A stretch of 64,000 bases of DNA. Origin: a virus. Shown one piece after another: positions 57,565 through 64,000 of this stretch (positions are counted from its first letter, which is position 1; the number at the start of each line of letters is the position of its first letter). The notes beneath the pieces are model-generated. The model ran no database searches, was not told where the DNA came from, and was given only the letters and a program-made list of their open reading frames with translations. The stretch covers positions 1 through 64,000 of IMG/VR virus record IMGVR_UViG_3300008448_008955; one strand, given 5' to 3'. Position numbers and translations under genes: made by a program.

Positions 57565-58241
57565 AATCTTTGCTGGCAATATTCAGTAAGTATTCGTTCT
57601 CTGTGCCACTCGTTGCCTTGTGGAGTATCAGCAAACTCCTGAAAGCATGGCGTGCCAAGTGTGTAGTGCAGTAACTTGGCGTCGGCATTTGGCCCGTATT
57701 CATCAGGCAACCAGTTCCATTCAGGTGGGAGTTCGCCCACACGCTCATCATCCAGCCAAGTAAACCTGTGTAGTTCAGCACCGGTTGCTTTTTGCACAAA
57801 CTCGGGAGTGAGTTTGCGATTGGGAAAACTGTTGCAGTTCCAGAGTATGACACTTGACCAGTTCTTGCGTGGATAATCTTCGTTCTTGGACCCTAGATAC
57901 TTCTCAGTCATTCGAGTTTTGTAGTCATGCTTGACCACCATGACATCATTATAGGGATTTTGCAAGTCCCATAATTCAGCAATGTCCCCACGTACAATCA
58001 TGTCGCCGTCTATAAAGATAGCCCATCCTGTGTACTCCATCAAGTGAGGCACCAAGAAACGTGTGTAGATAAAATGATTTGAGCCGTCTGTGTGCGTTTC
58101 TGAATAGTCCCGAAACAGATTAAGTGCCACAGGCACAATAGCAACAGGTCTAGAACTGTTGCGAATGATTGAATTCACACAGGTATGATATGCTATGGCT
58201 TCTCTAGGATCATATCCTACAAATACAGGAATAGCTTTCAT
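57561..58241 (-). CDS. GT8-like glycosyltransferase
   Basis: Predicted 226 aa. IFIDGDMIV is the D-x-D site; VGYDPREAIAYHTCVNSI, WSSVILWNC and LLHYTLGTPCFQE fit the GT8-like layout. Cytosolic sugar transferase of the island. Coupled by ATGA to the cytidylyltransferase gene before it. Confidence 0.78.
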   Translation of the reverse strand: MKAIPVFVGYDPREAIAYHTCVNSIIRNSSRPVAIVPVALNLFRDYSETHTDGSNHFIYTRFLVPHLMEYTGWAIFIDGDMIVRGDIAELWDLQNPYNDVMVVKHDYKTRMTEKYLGSKNEDYPRKNWSSVILWNCNSFPNRKLTPEFVQKATGAELHRFTWLDDERVGELPPEWNWLPDEYGPNADAKLLHYTLGTPCFQEFADTPQGNEWHRERILTEYCQQRL

Positions 58242-58996
58242 TTACGCTCAATGTCCTCTTCCACACAATCTTCGCCGTACTGAATTTCAATTAACTTGAG
58301 TGGTTGATTGGTTTCATTGCACAACTGATGCCACTCACCAAGTTTGATCCAGGTGTGTTGGTGTCGCGCTGGACTAGCCATCAAGTCATAATCAGTGCTG
58401 TGTGGATCCACTGTGTATACTGTGGCTTCACCTTCAGCAACAAACCAAAACTCTGCACGTTTTTCGTGCCGTTGCATGCTCAAGCATGTCTTGGGATTTA
58501 CTGTGAGTTCTTTGAGTTTGGTGTTGGCACCCACTTCGTGTAACACTCGATAGTAACCCCAAGTGCGTTCAGTGCGCGGTTTCTTCCAGTCCTCAAGAAT
58601 CCAGCTGGAGCTGTTCTTCTTGTCATGTCCCCCAACACCAAACACAAACTCAACGTCGGGCACTGACATTTCAGGAATGTTTTCCTGTGTGCGATCTCCG
58701 CCGTTGGCAAAAATGATTTCAGCATTGGGATGTCGTGCTTTTACCATACGGATAGCATCACAACTGGACCCATCGTCGTCGTTGTAAACCACAACTTCGT
58801 CAACCACTGCAAGATTGCCAACAATGGCCATGCGCTCTTGCAAAGGCATGAAAGGCCTACCTTTTTTACGGGTAAGCCATTCATCAGAGTTAAGTCCTAC
58901 TATCAGTCTATCACCCAGTGTTCGGGCAGCTTTGAAATAGGCAATGTGTCCAGAGTGCAGGGGATCAAATCCCCCAGTAACTATAACAATTTTCAT
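58238..58996 (-). CDS. Cytidylyltransferase-cupin fusion
   Basis: Predicted 252 aa. Residues 1-130 are an RfaE/TagD-type nucleotidyltransferase: VTGGFDPLHSGH (H-x-G-H), PLQERMAIVGNL and GGDR. Residues 140-250 form a cupin similar to the phosphomannose-isomerase type II C-terminus: GYYRVLHEVG, RHEKRAEFWFVAEG, LGEWHQLCN. It would activate a sugar or alcohol phosphate as a CDP- or ADP-compound and isomerise or bind a sugar. First gene of the minus-strand half of the island. GTAAATA lies at 59002-59008. Confidence 0.82.
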   Translation of the reverse strand: MKIVIVTGGFDPLHSGHIAYFKAARTLGDRLIVGLNSDEWLTRKKGRPFMPLQERMAIVGNLAVVDEVVVYNDDDGSSCDAIRMVKARHPNAEIIFANGGDRTQENIPEMSVPDVEFVFGVGGHDKKNSSSWILEDWKKPRTERTWGYYRVLHEVGANTKLKELTVNPKTCLSMQRHEKRAEFWFVAEGEATVYTVDPHSTDYDLMASPARHQHTWIKLGEWHQLCNETNQPLKLIEIQYGEDCVEEDIERK

Positions 58997-59001
58997 ATTG
59001 C

Positions 59002-59008
59002 TATTTAC
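59002..59008 (-). promoter_or_regulatory. Late-promoter-like GTAAATA
   Basis: On the minus strand 6 bases before the ATG at 58996; a transcript started from it would be nearly leaderless. Weak single-motif evidence. Confidence 0.3.
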
Positions 59009-59019
59009 TGGCAGTGCTG

Positions 59020-59472
59020 TTACACGGTAATATCTTCCATGCCAGCTGTGCGTAATCTAGTGATATGACCCAGCTGCCATTGCTTGGTTTCTAGGCCTTT
59101 CATGATACCCAACCAGCGGTTACGCAATAACGCCACTTCGTTGATAATGGTTTCAAAATCAACCACTTCGTCTTCGCCATCAGCATACTTTTCAGCATCT
59201 CGACTAGTTAATGCTCTAGCATAGCTTTCAAGGTACTTTTGAAAATGTTTACGACGAATTTTGCGCAGTTGTATGTTGAGATAATTTAGCACAGCCTCAA
59301 TTTCTTGTAGTTGGTTAAATCTGTGCTCCGTATGTCCCGGTAGTTCTTTAAGAGCACGTTCAACTAACCCACCAATTCTACAATCGCGTTTGGCATCTTC
59401 TAGCTCACGTTCATAGTGAGCAATAAAATCAGGAATCGCCCCAAGATCAGCAACAACTTTACTGTACCACAT
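59020..59472 (-). CDS. uvsY: UvsY-like recombination mediator
   Basis: Predicted 150 aa (T4 UvsY 137). All-helical and charged. The C-terminal part (SRDAEKYADGEDEVVDFETI, then LLRNRWLGIMKGLE and HITRLRTAGMED) matches the UvsY pattern of Y-x-x-x-E, a helix with W-x-G-I, and a final basic helix. UvsY loads UvsX on gp32-covered DNA, and both partners are in this operon. Its ATG overlaps the radical SAM stop as TAATG. Confidence 0.72.
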   Translation of the reverse strand: MWYSKVVADLGAIPDFIAHYERELEDAKRDCRIGGLVERALKELPGHTEHRFNQLQEIEAVLNYLNIQLRKIRRKHFQKYLESYARALTSRDAEKYADGEDEVVDFETIINEVALLRNRWLGIMKGLETKQWQLGHITRLRTAGMEDITV

Positions 59473-60731
59473 TATATGTTTTTCTCATTGAAATATTGAT
59501 TTATTTCTGGCCAAAGCTTTTTCCAATCAGTGCCGCGCCGTTGATCAATTGTGTCTAATGTTTGTTTTAGCATGTGCAATCGATCAATTTCGACAGTACC
59601 AGCAGCCGCAAGAGCTGCAATACCTTCCAGACGTTTTCGAGACTCAATGTCCCAGTCTGTAGCAATAGGAAATTCAGTTATCAGTTGATCAAACTGATGT
59701 TGAAAAAACTCACCACCAAAAATTTGAGGATGATATATTTTCTCAAGTCCGCTGTCAACCAAGTGATAATCCTGCAGAATTTTAGGATTGATTTTTTTAT
59801 ACTCTGCAATTCTTTGTTGCAGATCAATAGCAGTTTTCATTGTTAATGAGGTTATTACTTGATGTACTGACAATGCCATCCACCGATGCTGCATTAACGA
59901 TTCAAAATTGCGCTGCCAATTTTGTAAATTCAACCCATAGCGAACAAACTCTGCTTGATCGCCCCAGCAGTCTAAACTAGCAGACACATGAACTTGTTTG
60001 ATTTTTCTTTTAACTGTGAGATCTCGACCAGCATCAATAAACCGTTGCAGGGTTTCTGCATTGCAGTTGAGATTTGTGTTTATTGCAAGCTCAAGATTTT
60101 TATTGTCAAGGCTGTATAAGATCTCTAAGATTTGCCAGAATTCATTTTGCAACAAAGGCTCGCCACCGAGTATACTGAGCCTTGACAACTTTGATCCATT
60201 GTTTTTTAACCAATCAAGATATAGTGAAAAAAGCTGATCACGATCTGGAGATTTATTCACAGATTCTATGCCCAACGGGTATGGTCCAAACTTTTTAAGT
60301 TCTTGGTTTAACTTGGAACTAAACACTGGCAAACAATATACACATGCTAGATCGCAGGTATTGTTTAGATAAATTTCGCTGATGCGAGGTGTAACATCTA
60401 GGTTATCAGTAGCAAAATCAACAGGGGTCAATCCTGAAATTTGATTGTGGTGCAGGCGGTCGCTAACGCCGCCTGCTTGCTCTATGTCTTGGCAGTATTC
60501 ACAACCGCGTCCCGACGGCCATTTGCCTTGCAGCATAAGGCGTCGATCATCAAGAACTTCAGGAGTATTGTGAAATGAATCAAAAGTTTCTGGGGTCACT
60601 TCGACAGGAGAAACTCTATGACAACTTGACGACTTGCCATTGTAGAGTCTTAGAGTATTCCAACCCCATTTAAGCACACATGCAGATGCATTGTGAATAG
60701 GAAAAACGCTGTTATTCCCATTCTTCGTCAT
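59472..60731 (-). CDS. Radical SAM protein inside recombination operon
   Basis: Predicted 419 aa from the ATG at 60731; longer frames run through the acidic gene. Cys126, 130 and 133 form the cluster motif (NNTCDLACVYCLP). The accessory motif C-x2-C...G-x-S-x-R (CEYCQDIEQAGGVSDRLHHN) and the GGE loop (LSILGGEPLL) are present. The frame is shared with the proteins at 25452 and 36790. It sits between uvsX and uvsY, coupled by a 20-base overlap upstream and TAATG downstream, an odd place for such an enzyme. Substrate unknown. Confidence 0.85.
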   Translation of the reverse strand: MTKNGNNSVFPIHNASACVLKWGWNTLRLYNGKSSSCHRVSPVEVTPETFDSFHNTPEVLDDRRLMLQGKWPSGRGCEYCQDIEQAGGVSDRLHHNQISGLTPVDFATDNLDVTPRISEIYLNNTCDLACVYCLPVFSSKLNQELKKFGPYPLGIESVNKSPDRDQLFSLYLDWLKNNGSKLSRLSILGGEPLLQNEFWQILEILYSLDNKNLELAINTNLNCNAETLQRFIDAGRDLTVKRKIKQVHVSASLDCWGDQAEFVRYGLNLQNWQRNFESLMQHRWMALSVHQVITSLTMKTAIDLQQRIAEYKKINPKILQDYHLVDSGLEKIYHPQIFGGEFFQHQFDQLITEFPIATDWDIESRKRLEGIAALAAAGTVEIDRLHMLKQTLDTIDQRRGTDWKKLWPEINQYFNEKNI

Positions 60732-60969
60732 TGTATTCACTGTCTTCGTCGTACTCTTCTTCTTGTTCGTAGTCCTTGTCGTTGTCAAGGTAACTAGTGA
60801 GAGCACGTTTAACATCCGAATCGTGTTTGAAGACATCTCGAATGTCTTCGGGATCTTCGTCGTTGTCAATGAGAATCGATACCAACGTTTCCGCGGCTTC
60901 TGTTCTATCAACGGTGTTAACGTAGCGTTTTAGCTCACCCCAAATTTCGCTAGCGATATGTGAATGCAT
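60712..60969 (-). CDS. Acidic small protein downstream of uvsX
   Basis: Predicted 85 aa. A helical N-terminal part (IWGELKRYVNTVDRTEAAET, then LVSILIDNDED) is followed by a very acidic tail (EQEEEYDEDSEYNDEEWE). The ATG overlaps the uvsX stop as TAATG. Its DNA-mimic-like tail could bind the recombination proteins. No assigned function. Confidence 0.65.
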   Translation of the reverse strand: MHSHIASEIWGELKRYVNTVDRTEAAETLVSILIDNDEDPEDIRDVFKHDSDVKRALTSYLDNDKDYEQEEEYDEDSEYNDEEWE

Positions 60970-62030
60970 TAGACCTCCTCGTTGTCAGCTTCGCTGGTAC
61001 TTACCTTGTCTGCTTGATTGGCAAAATCTGCCATGATCTTGTCAAGACAACCGTCTTCGTTGGCTTCCCAAGCTTTACGGAACTGTTTGATAATTTCACC
61101 GTCTGATGTAACAAACATCAATCGGTTACCGTCTTTTTTCAGCATGCCTTTCTTTTCAGCCAAGTCAACAAGACCACTGTAAGGGCTCATGCCTTGTTCA
61201 TAAGGAATTTTAACTTGCACACCTTCAAATGGTTTGGCATAGCGAGTTTTCATAACCTTGCATGCACTTCGAATGCCCATGACGTCTGTGACTTTGTTGC
61301 CATCCTCATCTTCTTTGAGTTTGAGTTTGCGCATGGCCACAACAATTGAGCTAGCGTAAATGAAACCTTGACCGCCTGAGATTTTGTCGTCTGGGTCAAA
61401 CATGTCTTGTGAAGCGTATGTATGATTAGTACATACCAAGCCAACGTTGTAGCTACCGAACATATTGACACAATTGCGAACCAAGGCTGTGAGTGCTTTG
61501 GGCTTGCGACCTAAGTCACCTTTCATTTCGCCTGCTTCAAACTGATTAACGTCTGTGGGAGTCAACAACATACCCAGGCTGTCGATTACAAACATGACTT
61601 TAGGGCGCTCACCGTCGGGCAGAGCCTTGTAATCACTCATGAATGTAGCAATGGTCTTGGCCACATCATCGATCATGGCCATACTCAGCTTCAGCAATTT
61701 GCTTTCGTCTGTGCTTACACCAAGTGCGTGTAGCCAGGCTTCGTCAAGAGCGTTTTCTGAGTCAATCAGCACAACATAGATGCCTTGTTCTTGTGCGTGT
61801 TTGATAATGTTGCCTGAGCAGATGTAACTTTTACCTGCGCCGGATTCTCCAGCAAACACAGTAACCTTGCCTAGTGGAACGCCTTTGTTGAAGTCTCCAC
61901 TGATTAGATAATTCAGTGCATAGTTGCCTGTTGAGATCCAATCTGTAGGATCATTAAAGCCGATACTAAGGCCGTCAATGCTCTTAGTGATTTCCTTGCG
62001 GAATTTTGAAATGTCAAATGGTTTACCCAT
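60969..62030 (-). CDS. uvsX: UvsX recombinase (RecA-like)
   Basis: Predicted 353 aa from the ATG at 62030 with AAGGA upstream (T4 UvsX 391). Walker A is GESGAGKS (61-68) and Walker B is VMFVIDSLGML. The GGQGFIYASSIVVAMRKLKL segment holds the DNA-binding loop region. The acidic C-terminal tail ends EADNEEV. UvsX drives strand exchange in recombination-dependent replication. It sits between the 248-aa protein and the acidic protein, with gp32 first in the operon. Confidence 0.96.
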   Translation of the reverse strand: MGKPFDISKFRKEITKSIDGLSIGFNDPTDWISTGNYALNYLISGDFNKGVPLGKVTVFAGESGAGKSYICSGNIIKHAQEQGIYVVLIDSENALDEAWLHALGVSTDESKLLKLSMAMIDDVAKTIATFMSDYKALPDGERPKVMFVIDSLGMLLTPTDVNQFEAGEMKGDLGRKPKALTALVRNCVNMFGSYNVGLVCTNHTYASQDMFDPDDKISGGQGFIYASSIVVAMRKLKLKEDEDGNKVTDVMGIRSACKVMKTRYAKPFEGVQVKIPYEQGMSPYSGLVDLAEKKGMLKKDGNRLMFVTSDGEIIKQFRKAWEANEDGCLDKIMADFANQADKVSTSEADNEEV

Positions 62031-62032
62031 GA

Positions 62033-62779
62033 TCAATCCTTAAACAATTTTATATAATCTACTGTATTAGTAGGAAAGAATTTTAATCTGCGCGGTTGCT
62101 CATAAAATCTTTTATTGGTTTTTTGCATTACCAACATATGACACATCGCTGTTTCAAAAAAATCAAGATCAACTGCGTATTCCTTTCCGTCGGTAACATC
62201 AGTTGATATTTTAACACACTTTTCAATAGTGTTAAAGTATTCTTGGTTAGACTCTGCAACAATGTGACAAAAATCTTCAACCTTTTCATCCACAGGGTGC
62301 AGTCCACACTCTTTCAAAAACAACGACACAGCGGCCGGGCTATTCCAAAAACTTGTTATGTCAAGCACGTGGTCAGCATCTGCAAACCAACCTTCAGACT
62401 GATGTACTTTGTCCAACAATGTGTTAGATAATACTTCAATCTGTTCTTGAATAGTAACTCCATCTTGACGTAGAATCACAGGTTTGTTGAACTCAGGAAT
62501 AGCCTTTTTCCACTTTTTTAATCCCATCAATATAATCAATAGCCTACCAAACGTACTAAACGAACTTGAACTAATGATTGTATTGCCTGCTGCTCTTTCT
62601 TTGACCATATCAATATCTGGATGTTTTACTTGATAGAATCTAGAAAGAGGATAGTGATGATGTAAGTTGTTGCCCTTAACAAAAGAAGGAAACGCAGAGT
62701 TTCCTTCTTTTGTACAACAGTCCATTAGAGCTGTTACTGTATGCCCTAATGCACCGTTGTGGTAGCAAAAAGCAAGCAT
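62033..62779 (-). CDS. Uncharacterised protein between gp32 and UvsX
   Basis: Predicted 248 aa, ATG overlapping the gp32 stop as TAATG. It starts MLAFCYHNGALGHTVTALMD, has NTIISSSSFSTFGRLLIILM and WFADADHVLDITSFWNSPAA, and ends in an alpha/beta unit. No known fold recognised; no P-loop. The unusual insertion between two core recombination genes suggests co-expression or a recombination-linked role. Confidence 0.65.
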   Translation of the reverse strand: MLAFCYHNGALGHTVTALMDCCTKEGNSAFPSFVKGNNLHHHYPLSRFYQVKHPDIDMVKERAAGNTIISSSSFSTFGRLLIILMGLKKWKKAIPEFNKPVILRQDGVTIQEQIEVLSNTLLDKVHQSEGWFADADHVLDITSFWNSPAAVSLFLKECGLHPVDEKVEDFCHIVAESNQEYFNTIEKCVKISTDVTDGKEYAVDLDFFETAMCHMLVMQKTNKRFYEQPRRLKFFPTNTVDYIKLFKD

Positions 62780-63774
62780 TACTTGGTTTGACGGCTACGG
62801 ATCATGGCCAAAATGTCTTGTGCATTTTGTGTTGCCTTGGGTGCTGCAATCGGTGCAGCGGCTGCTTCAGCGGCGTCTTCTTCCCATGGTGCTGCTTCTG
62901 CTGCCGGAGCAGGAGTTGCTGTACGTGCCACAGGTGCAGGTGCTGCTGGTGCTGCGGCTTCGTCTGTGCTGCCGCCTTGAGGAGCGCCAACTCCGGCTGG
63001 GCGGAAGTACTGACCCCAACGCTCTGTGTCGTAAGGCTGACCATCTACTGATGCTTCAAACATCTCTTTGATCACTTTGAGTTCAACATCGCCTGGCTTC
63101 TTGGGCAGGAACGTACTCAAATCAAACAAGCCATGTTTTTCGACAGCGGCTTGCTCGTCTTCAGTGAGTGCTGACTCTTTACGTGCCCACTTGCTTCCGT
63201 TGTAGTCAGCGAAACCGCCCTTGCTGCCTTTGCTGATGCGGAAGTCCAAGCCACGCAGATAATCTGTGGGCAGTTCTTCCAGTTCAGGATCCATCAACGC
63301 ACCTTTGATGGTGGTAAAGATCTGAGGACCAATAATGAACTTACGGATTGGGTTTTCAGGAGTTGTATCATCGCTGAGTGGATTCTCGCGAACAAAACCT
63401 TGGAAGATGTAGCTACGCTTCTTCCAGTATTTGCGACCCATGTCTTCAAGGCTCTTGTCCTTGAACCAGGTACGCACCTCTGTCAAGATAGGGCAGGTCT
63501 CGCCCCACATTTCCACGCAAGGTACTTGAACCATAACTTGCTTGGAGTCCATTTCGCCTTTGACGCCGTTGAAGGGTAGACGAATCATTGCTCGTTCTTG
63601 CCAGAAGAAAGTGTTCTTAGGATTGCCATCTGGGAGGAAGCGCAGTGTGGCGCTTTGGCCTTCTTCCATATTCCAGTGTGGGTAGATTGATCGGTCACCG
63701 CCTCCGGTGCTACCTTCTTTGCCTTTGTTTTCTGCTGCCTGTAAACGTGCGCGGATTTCTGCTAATGATGCCAT
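62779..63774 (-). CDS. ssDNA-binding protein gp32
   Basis: Predicted 331 aa (T4 gp32 301). The N-terminal start is basic and helical; the core has YPHWNMEEGQSATLRFLPDG, FFWQERAMIRLPF and the Cys pair CVEMWGETC. The tail is Ala/Pro-rich and acidic at its start (PWEEDAAEAAAAP), as in the partner-binding C-terminus. It coats ssDNA and organises the replisome. A leader of about 95 bases with two small inverted repeats precedes the ATG (63775-63877), reminiscent of gp32 autoregulation in T4. Confidence 0.93.
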   Translation of the reverse strand: MASLAEIRARLQAAENKGKEGSTGGGDRSIYPHWNMEEGQSATLRFLPDGNPKNTFFWQERAMIRLPFNGVKGEMDSKQVMVQVPCVEMWGETCPILTEVRTWFKDKSLEDMGRKYWKKRSYIFQGFVRENPLSDDTTPENPIRKFIIGPQIFTTIKGALMDPELEELPTDYLRGLDFRISKGSKGGFADYNGSKWARKESALTEDEQAAVEKHGLFDLSTFLPKKPGDVELKVIKEMFEASVDGQPYDTERWGQYFRPAGVGAPQGGSTDEAAAPAAPAPVARTATPAPAAEAAPWEEDAAEAAAAPIAAPKATQNAQDILAMIRSRQTK

Positions 63775-63877
63775 AGTATTTTACCTTTCTAAAGTTGCCT
63801 ATGTTATATGCCTATCTAATAATTTAGATGTTTAGTTGCCTGTGCATACAAGTTGTATTGTACGCGAATGTATTTAG
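63775..63877 (-). promoter_or_regulatory. gp32 leader with inverted repeats and late-type box
   Basis: A CTAAATA box at 63871-63877 begins a leader of about 95 bases. It contains ATCTAA-TAAT-TTAGAT (63814-63829), ATACAA-G-TTGTAT (63846-63858), and two copies of AGTTGCCT(A/G)TG (63793-63803 and 63834-63844). In T4 the gp32 mRNA leader folds and is bound by gp32 itself; a similar autoregulatory site is plausible here, but pairing was judged by eye. Confidence 0.45.
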
Positions 63878-63922
63878 TATCACAATACAAAAGGCAAAGT
63901 TTTTTGTTCAATAAGTACTGTG

Positions 63923-64000
63923 ATGGACAACAATCCTTTTTATGTCTACGACACGCATGACTGTGTGTGGACCAGCAATCCTGAATTTAAAAATTTAACC
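63923..64000 (+). CDS. Start of an unidentified plus-strand gene (cut by right edge)
   Basis: An open frame starts at ATG 63923 and runs 26 codons to the edge: MDNNPFYVYDTHDCVWTSNP and on. No ribosome site is obvious. Divergent from gp32 with about 150 bp between. It may be a real gene, but only the rest of the sequence could tell. Confidence 0.4.
   Translation, partial: MDNNPFYVYDTHDCVWTSNPEFKNLT

Noticed and set aside
59472-60911. 479-aa version of the fourth radical SAM protein
   Set aside because: The N-terminal 60 residues are Thr/Lys-rich and lie antiphase through the acidic gene; start at 60731 preferred.
1-64000. Prophage or temperate lifestyle genes, transposases
   Set aside because: No integrase, repressor, attachment repeat or IS-like terminal repeats were seen.

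Overview
This window is a piece of a large, strictly lytic, T4-like myovirus (Caudoviricetes). The diagnosis rests on a T4-type replication and recombination set: gp32 ssDNA-binding protein, UvsX, a UvsY-like mediator, UvsW helicase, a gp41-type helicase, a gp61-type primase and an ATP-dependent ligase. It is supported by NrdA/NrdB/glutaredoxin, a PAAR spike tip, a pectate-lyase-type tailspike, and T4-late-like TAAATA boxes beside canonical sigma70 promoters. The host is most likely a proteobacterium: strong AAGGAG ribosome sites, TTGACA-N17-TATAAT promoters, and cargo genes of proteobacterial type (ClpX, ClpS, Hsp20, bS21, IscU, an ErpA/IscA-like carrier). No capsid, terminase, DNA polymerase or integrase gene lies in the window, so genome size and exact relatives are not visible.

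Layout. 1-3350: sugar-nucleotide dehydrogenase (cut by the left edge) and glycosyltransferase-like genes. 3369-9136: phosphoesterase, then host-takeover genes (ClpS, 2OG-Fe(II) oxygenase, Hsp20, bS21, ClpX, a coiled-coil membrane protein). 9137-9361: a structured non-coding gap. 9362-13908: a run of small early genes plus DNA ligase under one strong early promoter. 13998-24729: virion proteins, PAAR, glutaredoxin, NrdB, a methyltransferase, NrdA and a tailspike. 24749-28971: a compact operon of IscU, radical SAM, IscA-like carrier, radical SAM and a PD-(D/E)XK nuclease, preceded by an exported glycine-zipper protein. 29046-36803: probable head or internal proteins with similar N-termini, including a double-nucleotidyltransferase fusion, and a repeat-built fiber. 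36790-48768: another radical SAM, helicase, primase, virion proteins, a miniature family-C (DnaE-like) polymerase palm protein, cupin, methyltransferase and UvsW. 48887-51292: small early genes, several driven by one duplicated promoter-leader cassette. 51352-58996: a glycan island with three related CPS/LPS-type transferases and a more distant fourth, DxD glycosyltransferases, two methyltransferases and a cytidylyltransferase-cupin fusion. 59020-63774: recombination operon gp32 - unknown - UvsX - acidic protein - radical SAM - UvsY.

Most genes are on the minus strand and tightly coupled (ATGA or TAATG overlaps). At least seven genes are too short for ordinary gene callers or have corrected starts; they are listed with coordinates.

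The most unusual content is: (i) four radical SAM enzymes together with a phage-encoded Fe-S scaffold and carrier, one radical SAM gene lying inside the UvsX/UvsY operon; (ii) a 186-residue protein that keeps the catalytic Asp pattern of bacterial DNA polymerase III alpha; (iii) a pol-beta-type plus ligase-type nucleotidyltransferase fusion with a possible head-targeting N-terminus; (iv) five near-identical early promoter-leader cassettes and two apparently leaderless promoters. Functions inferred from motifs were read by eye; no database search was possible.
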